Assembly (NCBI GenBank): GCA_018896985.1
Contig: JAHILQ010000076.1
Location: 1 to 14,176, forward strand
From: Nitrospinota bacterium
GTDB taxonomy: Bacteria; Nitrospirota; Thermodesulfovibrionia; Thermodesulfovibrionales; UBA1546
DNA length: 14,176 bases
Reading direction: 5' to 3'
Of this stretch, positions 8,904-14,176 are shown piece by piece. Below the pieces are notes generated by a model. That model saw only the letters and a list, made by a program, of their open reading frames with translations. It made no database searches and was not told the DNA's origin. Position 1 is the stretch's first letter. Every line of letters starts with the position of its first letter. Made by a program: the position numbers and the translations under genes.

Positions 8904-11057
8904 ATGACAAAGAACCGCTCAAAAAACTTTGATATAAAAGTAGATAAATTAACTGAAAAGCAGGCAGTTAAAGAGCTTACTGAACTGGCTGAATTGATTG
9001 CTCACCATGACCTTCTATACGAAGAAGCTCGACCAGAAATTACAGACGCCGAATATGATGAATTAAGAAGGCGCAATGAAGAAATAGAAGCCCGTTTCCC
9101 TCACCTTATTCGCTCTGATAGCCCTTCTAAGAGAGTGGGTTATATCCCACCAAGTGGATTCAAAAAAGTTCGTCATTCTGTCCCTATGTTGTCATTGACA
9201 TTCGTTTATACTTTCGAGAAAGTCAGCGATTTTATTGACGACATCCGTCATTTTATCATTGATTTAAAAGATACTTCTGTTCAGTTTGATTTTGTCGCAG
9301 AACCTAAAATAGATGGCGTATCCTGTTCTTTGCGATACGAGAATCATAGGCTAATTCAAGCGGCTACCAGAGGTGATGGGCAGGTTGGTGAGGATGTCAC
9401 CGCAAATGCTATGACCATTGATGATATACCCAAAATACTTCCGCCTGATTCTCCCAATCTGATAGAAATGCGCGGTGAAGTCTACATGACTGACGATGAT
9501 TTTATTCAGTTAAACAAGCAACAGGAGCGTTCTGGTGAGAGAAATTTCGCTAATCCACGTAATGCAGCAGCAGGAAGCCTCCGCCAACTAGACGCCAAAA
9601 TCACCGCCTCTCGTCCTCTTCGTTTCTTTGCCTATGCCTGGGGTGAAGTATCCCACCCCTTTGCAAAAACACAATGGGAAGCAAGAGATTGTTTGGTATC
9701 GTGGGGCTTCAAACTAAATGAACCTTCTTGTTTAGTAAGAAACCTCGATGAAATTAAAGGCTATTATGAAGAGGTAGAAAGTAAAAGATCGCGTTTGGGG
9801 TTTTCTATTGATGGAGTCGTTTACAAGGTTAATCGACTTGATTTGCAGGAAAGATTAGGATTTAAAAACCGCTCACCGCGATGGGCTATAGCGCACAAGT
9901 TCTCACCTGAAAAAGCCCAAACGCATATCAAGTCTATTTCTATCTCTGTTGGTAGAATGGGAACTTTGACGCCTATTGCAGAATTAGAGCCAGTCAACGT
10001 CGGTGGAGTCTTAGTTTCGCGTGCTACACTCCATAATCAAGATGAAATCGAGCGCAAAGATTTTCGTGTCGGAGACCTCATTATAGTTCAGCGTGCAGGG
10101 GACGTAATTCCGCAAGTTGTGTCTGTTATAATTGACAAGCGGTCTCCTGACGCTGAGCCGTTTGAGTTTCCGGCTCGTTGCCCATCCTGTAATAGCAAAG
10201 CAGTTAGACAACTCGGCGAGGCTGATTGGATTTGCACGGCAAGTCTTAAGTGTCCGGCTCAATCATTAGAGCGTTTAATTCACTTTGCTTCGCGCAATGC
10301 TTTCGATATTGAAGGGTTAGCTGAACAAAACATAAAAACATTCTTTAATGAAGGATTGCTTAAGTCGCCAGCAGATATTTTTCACCTTGAAGAAAAGTTG
10401 GCGCCCCCTGATATTTTTAACTTAACAGGAAGGAAAAACAAAGAATTCTTACCCTTGCAAGAACGTGAAGGATGGGGTCCGGTTTCCGCTAATAAGCTAT
10501 TTGAAGCTATAAGAAAACGAAAAAAAATTTCCCTTGACCGTTTTATCTATGCGCTTGGGATAAACCAAGTTGGAGAGGCGACTGCAAAATTACTTGCTCG
10601 CTCATATAGTTCTCTTACCGAGTTCAGAAAAAAAATAGATGCCGCCCAAAACCACAAATCCAAAGAGTATGAACACTTGAAAAACATTAACGGTATTGGT
10701 CCAATAGTAGCGGATAAGATAGTAACCTTTTTTGCCGATCCGCATAATATTTCTGTTCTGAATGATATTATTTCCCAAGTCGAGGTGACAGACTTTGAGG
10801 TTTCTCATACGCAAACCTCTCAATTAACTGGCAAGACAATAGTTTTTACAGGAACACTTGAAAAAATAACACGTAGCGAAGCGAAAGCCAAAGCGGAATC
10901 TCTCGGCGCTATTGTTGTTGGCGATGTATCGGGTAAAACTGATTACGTGATTGCAGGGCAGAGTGCTGGCAGTAAGGCTAAAAAGGCAAAAGACTTAGCC
11001 ATTCCTGTGCTTACTGAAGCAGAATGGTTTAAAATGATAGAAAAGACTTCGAGGTGA
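8904..11057 (+). CDS. ligA: NAD-dependent DNA ligase
   Basis: It seals nicks with 3'-OH/5'-phosphate ends using NAD+. The protein has 717 residues in canonical order. Domain Ia is the NMN-binding HHDLLYEE...EITDAEYDEL region, and the adenylation domain has active-site Lys135 in AEPKIDG with downstream FANPRNAAAGSLRQLD, IDGVVYKV and the HKF segment. The OB fold has QRAGDVIPQV, and the zinc finger CPSC...CTASLKCPAQ. Helix-hairpin-helix repeats and a C-terminal BRCT domain (from about LTGKTIVFTGTLEK) complete it. After PMLSL the usual D/G-N-A/V-F residues are replaced by TFVYTF. Phrases such as CSLRYENHRL, SRPLRFFAYAWGE and RSPRWAIAHKF look alphaproteobacterial. Arginines are often CGN, whereas neighbouring genes favour AGA/AGG, suggesting transfer. 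Two small genes follow on the same strand. Confidence 0.96.
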   Translation: MTKNRSKNFDIKVDKLTEKQAVKELTELAELIAHHDLLYEEARPEITDAEYDELRRRNEEIEARFPHLIRSDSPSKRVGYIPPSGFKKVRHSVPMLSLTFVYTFEKVSDFIDDIRHFIIDLKDTSVQFDFVAEPKIDGVSCSLRYENHRLIQAATRGDGQVGEDVTANAMTIDDIPKILPPDSPNLIEMRGEVYMTDDDFIQLNKQQERSGERNFANPRNAAAGSLRQLDAKITASRPLRFFAYAWGEVSHPFAKTQWEARDCLVSWGFKLNEPSCLVRNLDEIKGYYEEVESKRSRLGFSIDGVVYKVNRLDLQERLGFKNRSPRWAIAHKFSPEKAQTHIKSISISVGRMGTLTPIAELEPVNVGGVLVSRATLHNQDEIERKDFRVGDLIIVQRAGDVIPQVVSVIIDKRSPDAEPFEFPARCPSCNSKAVRQLGEADWICTASLKCPAQSLERLIHFASRNAFDIEGLAEQNIKTFFNEGLLKSPADIFHLEEKLAPPDIFNLTGRKNKEFLPLQEREGWGPVSANKLFEAIRKRKKISLDRFIYALGINQVGEATAKLLARSYSSLTEFRKKIDAAQNHKSKEYEHLKNINGIGPIVADKIVTFFADPHNISVLNDIISQVEVTDFEVSHTQTSQLTGKTIVFTGTLEKITRSEAKAKAESLGAIVVGDVSGKTDYVIAGQSAGSKAKKAKDLAIPVLTEAEWFKMIEKTSR

Positions 11058-11086
11058 GAAATTGTTTTCAATTCTGAGGAGTGAAA

Positions 11087-11536
11087 GTGGAAACAGGTAA
11101 ACGCCATACAAATCTTATTGCTAACTTTGTCGATGGTTATGCTGCTGGCTGGTTTATGGCTGTCAAAGAATGTTATCGAAATGAGCTTGACATTAAATAT
11201 ACAGGACGAAAAAAGCACAAACAGTCATTTTTTGAATGGACTCAAGGCCCATATTTTTCTTTTGCTGAAGGACATATGTTCTATGACACCACAAAAGCAT
11301 ATAAAAAATGGGGGAAAGCTATTAAAGCTATAAAAATAGCCTGCAAAATTGTCTCTGCAACTCCGACAATGCTCGATAAAAATAAAAAACTTGTTGAGGG
11401 CATAGTTGTTTTCACAATATATAAACCAGACGCGAAACTTACATCTTTGAAAGCTGTTAAAGATTACAAATTATCTCAAACAGAGTTTGTCAACTTTTTG
11501 AAAACTGGTTTACTGAATGAAAAAACACACCGTTAA
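11087..11536 (+). CDS. Hypothetical protein downstream of ligA
   Basis: I do not recognise a family. The 149-residue basic protein begins METGKRHTNLIANFVDGYAAGW. It is rich in Lys and aromatics (KHKQSFFEWTQGPYFSF, KAYKKWGKAIKAIKIACK), with no signal peptide or clear membrane segment. The hydrophobic stretch at 17-28 is too short and broken. GTG 11087 is preferred to GTG 11081 because GAGGAG (11076-11081) would overlap the latter but is 5 nt before the former. It starts 29 nt after ligA, and 40 nt separate it from the SWIM-protein gene, so the three probably form one transcript. A role with DNA or nucleic acid is suggested only by context and charge. Confidence 0.65.
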   Translation: METGKRHTNLIANFVDGYAAGWFMAVKECYRNELDIKYTGRKKHKQSFFEWTQGPYFSFAEGHMFYDTTKAYKKWGKAIKAIKIACKIVSATPTMLDKNKKLVEGIVVFTIYKPDAKLTSLKAVKDYKLSQTEFVNFLKTGLLNEKTHR

Positions 11537-11576
11537 ATCAGAGTAATTCTGACACCAGAAAGGGGAAGGTTTATTT

Positions 11577-11909
11577 ATGGAAGATATCTGCTTTTTAGTT
11601 CAGGGTTCAGCCGAAGAACCATATAAAGTCACTTTTAAAAAGAACGGCAGCAATATTTTAGCATATTGCACATGTCCAGCAGGAATGCATGGTCAACATT
11701 GTAAGCATCGTTTTAGGATTCTTGATGGACGTGATGATGGAATTGTAAGTGACAATAAAGATGAGGTTATGATAGTTAAGTCGTGGCTTCGTGGCACTGA
11801 TGTTGAAGCGGCATTGCATGAAGTTGTTGAAAAAGAAAGAGTGCTTGAGAAGGTCAAACAAGATCTCTCAGCAGCAAAGAAAAAGCTTGCACGGACAATG
11901 AAAGAATGA
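11577..11909 (+). CDS. Small SWIM-type zinc-finger protein
   Basis: The 110-residue protein has one clear motif: AYCTCPAGMHGQHCKH at about residues 29-44, which fits C-x-C-x(n)-C-x-H of SWIM zinc fingers. These fingers occur in SWI2/SNF2-type, MuDR-type and RAD51-paralogue partner proteins and bind nucleic acid or protein. The rest is an Asp-rich middle and a C-terminal probable coiled coil (VEKERVLEKVKQDLSAAKKKLART). The ATG lies 9-10 nt after AAGGGGAAGG. It follows ligA and an unrecognised gene on the same strand, which is compatible with a DNA-repair or DNA-processing accessory role (inferred). No terminator was seen downstream. Confidence 0.72.
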   Translation: MEDICFLVQGSAEEPYKVTFKKNGSNILAYCTCPAGMHGQHCKHRFRILDGRDDGIVSDNKDEVMIVKSWLRGTDVEAALHEVVEKERVLEKVKQDLSAAKKKLARTMKE

Positions 11910-12004
11910 AAGATTGATAACCATTAATGAGTTGTTAAAGATGGTAGGGGAAAAAGCCCGAAAATCCGCGGTTATTCTGATAGAGGACTTAAGAGGTTAT
12001 ATTT

Positions 12005-12343
12005 ATGCATATAGACGATTACAGCTTTGGAAGAATAGTAATAGACAAAATAACCTACACCTCCGATGTAATAATCTATCCTGATAGGGTTGATTCTTCG
12101 TGGTGGAGAAAGGAGGGGCATTATCTCCAGCCTGTTGATCTGGAAGACATCATAAATGCAAAGCCTGATATCCTGATTATCGGCACAGGGAATTCAGGGG
12201 TGATGCAGGTGCCGAAAGAGACATTGCAATTTATCAAAACAAGAGGCATTGAGGTTTATGTTGGAATGACTGACAGCGCAGTTGAGTTATTCAGTAAAAT
12301 GCAGAGCGAAAAATCAGACAAGAGAATAATCGCTGCATTGTAG
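12005..12343 (+). CDS. Mth938-like domain protein (DUF498 family)
   Basis: The 112-residue protein belongs to the Mth938/DUF498 family, which includes the eukaryotic complex I assembly factor NDUFAF3; the bacterial function is not established. Diagnostic segments are YSFGRIVIDKITYTSDVIIY, PDRVDSSWWRKEGH, the glycine-rich KPDILIIGTGNSGVMQVP, and a C-terminal GIEVYVGMTDSAVELF helix-strand region. Full family length is present in a single domain. The ATG follows GAGG by about 9 nt. It sits 95 nt after the SWIM gene, with no recognisable promoter or terminator seen in the gap, and 14 nt before the -35 box of the next toxin-antitoxin unit. Confidence 0.9.
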   Translation: MHIDDYSFGRIVIDKITYTSDVIIYPDRVDSSWWRKEGHYLQPVDLEDIINAKPDILIIGTGNSGVMQVPKETLQFIKTRGIEVYVGMTDSAVELFSKMQSEKSDKRIIAAL

Positions 12344-12356
12344 CTGACGTGCTGAC

Positions 12357-12385
12357 TTGACATGAGCTATCTATAAAGTTACACT
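12357..12385 (+). promoter_or_regulatory. Promoter of the Phd/RelE-type toxin-antitoxin operon
   Basis: Perfect -35 TTGACA (12357-12362), a 17-bp spacer, and -10 TACACT (12380-12385, 4 of 6 to consensus). The -10 lies inside a 24-bp operator-like palindrome, and a Shine-Dalgarno follows at 12404-12410. Confidence 0.65.
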
Positions 12386-12398
12386 ATTGTATAACTTT
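12375..12398. promoter_or_regulatory. Probable autoregulatory operator of the Phd/RelE-type operon
   Basis: The half-sites AAAGTTACACTA and TTGTATAACTTT are directly abutting and 10 of 12 positions are symmetric, with a perfect outer AAAGTTA/TAACTTT. It covers the -10 and the transcription start, a usual place for antitoxin binding. Confidence 0.6.
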
Positions 12399-12413
12399 AA
12401 GAAAAGGAGATAT

Positions 12414-12689
12414 ATGCGATTTACAGGCGTAAAGAACCTTAAACATAATACAATGGAGCTTCTTAAGGAGTCAGAAAAGGGGGATATTATAATAACTGCC
12501 TATGGGAAACCCCTTGCTGTCCTGCATCACGTGACAGAAGATGCCCTATCTGACTACCTTATAGAGAACGACCCTGCCTTTAAAAAAAGGATTGAGAATG
12601 CATACTCAGAATATGCTCTGCACGGAGGTATCACTGCCGATGCCCTCATAAAAAGGTTAGAAAGGCGACGTGGAGCAAAAAAGGTTTAA
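12414..12689 (+). CDS. Phd/YefM-like antitoxin
   Basis: The 91-residue protein has the N-terminal Phd/YefM pattern: a short strand (MRFTGVKNLKHNTMELL), then EKGDIIITAYGKPLAVLHHV, where antitoxins of this class typically read 'D-x-V-x-I-T-x-x-G-K-P-x-A-V-L'. The C-terminal part is a helical, basic tail (KRLERRRGAKKV) likely to wrap the toxin. ATG 12414 is chosen because AAGGAGA lies just before it (3 nt after the final A); an in-frame TTG at 12387 lies inside the operator. Its last 20 bp overlap the toxin gene. Repression of its own promoter through the 24-bp palindrome is inferred. Confidence 0.82.
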   Translation: MRFTGVKNLKHNTMELLKESEKGDIIITAYGKPLAVLHHVTEDALSDYLIENDPAFKKRIENAYSEYALHGGITADALIKRLERRRGAKKV

Positions 12690-12963
12690 GGTTGTATTCA
12701 GCCCTGCCGCCCAGCATGATGTCGAAAAACTCGAAATTGGTATCGCCCTTCAGCTTGCAAAGGATGTTAGGAATTATCTGGAGATTTCTCCGTTCCCATT
12801 CGGAAAAACAAGAATTAAAAGACTAACAGGTTTTGAGCCGCCCATTTACCGGCTAAGAAGCGGCGATTTCAGAGTCTATTACCGGATATATCAAAAAGAG
12901 GTTGCAATTCTTGCCATTACACATAAAAAGGATAGCGAGAAGTTTTTGAAGAGGAAGAGATAA
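12670..12963 (+). CDS. RelE/ParE-superfamily toxin
   Basis: The 97-residue protein has the RelE/ParE fold pattern: FKVVFSPAAQHDVEKL (first strand and helix), a middle FGKTRIKRLTG-PPIYRLRSGDFRVYYRI block, and a final VAILAITHKKDSEKFLKR. The central 'YRLRSGDFRVYYRI' is the best-conserved signature of the family. Members either cleave mRNA at the ribosome or inhibit gyrase; the residues seen do not settle which. It starts with GTG (12670), overlapping the antitoxin by 20 bp, with AAAGG 4 nt upstream, which indicates translational coupling. No terminator follows. Confidence 0.85.
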   Translation: MEQKRFKVVFSPAAQHDVEKLEIGIALQLAKDVRNYLEISPFPFGKTRIKRLTGFEPPIYRLRSGDFRVYYRIYQKEVAILAITHKKDSEKFLKRKR

Positions 12964-13014
12964 ATGTTTAACGTAAATTCCAAATGGTCTGCCTTTGCTA
13001 TAAAATTATAAAGA

Positions 13015-13653
13015 ATGGACAACAAGAAACTAATCTCAATCTACAAGAAACTCTTCAAATCTTTTGGCCCGCAGCGCTGGTGGCCTGGGGATACACCTTT
13101 TGAGGTTGCAGTTGGGGCGATTCTCACACAGAACACGAACTGGGGAAATGTTGAGAAGGCGATAAATAATCTCAAAAAAGAGAAAGTCCTGAATGCAAAG
13201 GCTATTCATGATATGCCTGTAAACAGACTGGCTTCATTGATTCGGCCTGCGGGATATTTCAATATCAAGGCAAAGCGCCTTAAGGCTTTCATTGATTTCC
13301 TGATGAATGATTATCACGGAAGCATGAAGAATATGAGAAAGGAAGAGATGCATTCACTCAGGAAGAAACTTTTGAGTGTTAACGGCATTGGCACTGAAAC
13401 TGCTGACTCAATTCTTCTCTATGCTTTGGATAAGCCAATTTTTGTTATTGATGCATATACCAAGAGGGTTCTATCAAGGCATAATATTTTAGGGCATGAT
13501 GAGACATACGATAAATTTCAGGAGCTTTTCCGTTTGTCTCTGAAAAAGGATGTAAAACTTTATAATGAGTATCATGCGCTTTTTGTGCGGGCAGGGAAAG
13601 AATTCTGCAAGCCGAAACCGAGATGTGAAGAATGTCCGTTAAGAAATATATGA
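13015..13653 (+). CDS. Endonuclease III-like HhH-GPD DNA glycosylase
   Basis: The 212-residue protein is a base-excision repair glycosylase of the HhH-GPD superfamily. GAILTQNTNWGNVEKAI (34-50) matches the 'LTQNTxWxNVEKA' block of MagIII/COG2231-type enzymes. The helix-hairpin-helix VNGIGTETAD (122-131) has Glu128 where bifunctional EndoIII has the catalytic Lys, so lyase activity is unlikely. VIDAYTKRVL contains the catalytic Asp146. A likely monofunctional alkylbase (3-methyladenine) glycosylase is inferred. The C-terminal cluster has only three cysteines (198, 204, 207); the fourth position, C-x5 after Cys207, is exactly the TGA stop. The ATG has only a weak ribosome-binding site. A foldback element begins 3 nt after the stop. 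Confidence 0.88.
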   Translation: MDNKKLISIYKKLFKSFGPQRWWPGDTPFEVAVGAILTQNTNWGNVEKAINNLKKEKVLNAKAIHDMPVNRLASLIRPAGYFNIKAKRLKAFIDFLMNDYHGSMKNMRKEEMHSLRKKLLSVNGIGTETADSILLYALDKPIFVIDAYTKRVLSRHNILGHDETYDKFQELFRLSLKKDVKLYNEYHALFVRAGKEFCKPKPRCEECPLRNI

Positions 13654-13655
13654 TT

Positions 13656-13780
13656 AAAAGGCAGGGTACAGCATTCTCGCTCATTCTCGCTACGCTCCGA
13701 GGTTTTTGCCTCTCGAAATCATATTTTTCGAATGAATATCGGCAAAAAAATCCGCTCAAATACTATACCCTGCTTTTTTT
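13656..13780. repeat. Foldback repeat / possible terminator between the glycosylase gene and mqnD
   Basis: Three nested stems occur: GCAGGGTA (13661-13668) with TACCCTGC (13766-13773), TTTTTGCC (13703-13710) with GGCAAAAA (13741-13748), and TCGAAA (13713-13718) with TTTCGA (13726-13731). The outer right arm is followed by seven Ts, so it could end transcription on the plus strand. The left arm also carries a 10-bp direct repeat CATTCTCGCT (13672-13691). The structure looks like a small dispersed palindromic element; copy number is unknown. Confidence 0.65.
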
Positions 13781-13795
13781 GGATGGGTCTGCAAA

Positions 13796-14176
13796 ATGAA
13801 AACCCTTTCTCTCGGATATTCTCCTTGCCCGAATGACACATTCATCTTCTATGCGCTTGTGCATGGAAAGATTAAGACTGAAGATCTGAACTTTAAGGAA
13901 ATTCTTCTTGATGTAGAGACGCTGAACCAGATGGCTTTGAAAGGCAAACTTGATATAACAAAGGTCTCCTACAATGCATTCGGGAATCTCAGGGATGATT
14001 ACTGTCTTCTGCGTTCAGGCGGAGCGCTTGGAAGGGGATGCGGGCCATTGGTTGTAGCTTCAAAAGAATGTGAAATGAAAGATTTGAAGGGAAAGACAAT
14101 AGCAATCCCCGGAGAGCTTACCACAGCTTATCTTCTTTTACAGCTTTATGAGCCTGATTTCAGGAGTAATGTCAAA
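13796..14176 (+). CDS. mqnD: 1,4-dihydroxy-6-naphthoate synthase, 5' part (window ends)
   Basis: MqnD converts cyclic dehypoxanthinylfutalosine to 1,4-dihydroxy-6-naphthoate in the futalosine pathway of menaquinone synthesis. The first 127 codons are present; the window ends inside the gene. Diagnostic blocks are LGYSPCPNDTFIFYAL at the N-terminus, DVETLNQMALKGKLDITKVS, then LLRSGGALGRGCGPLVVAS and IAIPGELTTAYLLLQL. All are typical of MqnD's periplasmic-binding-protein-like fold. The ATG has only a weak purine-rich site (GGATGG) upstream. The preceding foldback element with a T7 run separates it from the glycosylase gene, so its promoter must lie in or near that element; none was identified. 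Confidence 0.95.
   Translation, partial: MKTLSLGYSPCPNDTFIFYALVHGKIKTEDLNFKEILLDVETLNQMALKGKLDITKVSYNAFGNLRDDYCLLRSGGALGRGCGPLVVASKECEMKDLKGKTIAIPGELTTAYLLLQLYEPDFRSNVK

Noticed and set aside
11915..12088. Small frame ITINELLKMVGEKARKS... between the SWIM gene and the Mth938-like gene
   Set aside because: More than half of it is the Mth938-like gene in another frame, the start would be TTG, and there is no ribosome-binding site. No family is recognised.
12999..13017. Leaderless promoter (TATAAA 11 bp before the glycosylase ATG)
   Set aside because: The AT-rich hexamer has no convincing -35 partner, so it is too weak to annotate.
13651..13653. TGA as a selenocysteine codon at the fourth cluster-Cys position
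   Set aside because: No compact SECIS-like hairpin is visible in the 40 nt after it, and the following open frame runs through a palindromic element with no family similarity. A plain stop is simpler.

Overview
The window looks like a chromosomal segment of a Gram-negative, moderately AT-rich bacterium, most plausibly of the Nitrospirota or a similar deep lineage. This is an inference from gene content. LptE means an LPS-bearing outer membrane, MqnD means menaquinone made by the futalosine route, AspRS has residues of the tRNA-non-discriminating type, and short heptanucleotide arrays are spliced in frame into housekeeping genes. No rRNA, tRNA, CRISPR array or insertion sequence was seen.

Left part (1-8040). 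rpsT (+) converges with and overlaps the end of a long minus-strand block. Read in its own direction the block is rluB, aspS, a small three-helix membrane protein, a vapBC toxin-antitoxin module, then leuS-lptE-holA. The last three form the same translation/envelope/replication cluster as in E. coli. vapBC has its own promoter covered by two palindromic operators, and leuS has a separate promoter just after vapC. Six heptamer-repeat arrays lie inside lptE, leuS and aspS. They encode extra surface-loop peptides and, in lptE, almost the whole signal peptide.

Middle (8040-11930). A divergent intergenic region carries a 200-bp nested inverted-repeat element. It is followed by a stand-alone CinA C-terminal (PncC-type) amidohydrolase and then a block of ligA, an unrecognised 149-residue protein and a small SWIM zinc-finger protein. 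ligA resembles alphaproteobacterial ligases and uses CGN arginine codons, unlike its AGA/AGG-rich neighbours, so this block may be acquired.

Right part (12000-14176). An Mth938-like protein is followed by a Phd/RelE-type toxin-antitoxin pair with a 24-bp operator over its promoter. Next come an endonuclease III-like DNA glycosylase, a foldback/terminator-like element and the 5' part of mqnD, which runs off the window. Several genes probably start at TTG or GTG, or at an inner ATG, and ribosome-binding sites decide these starts.
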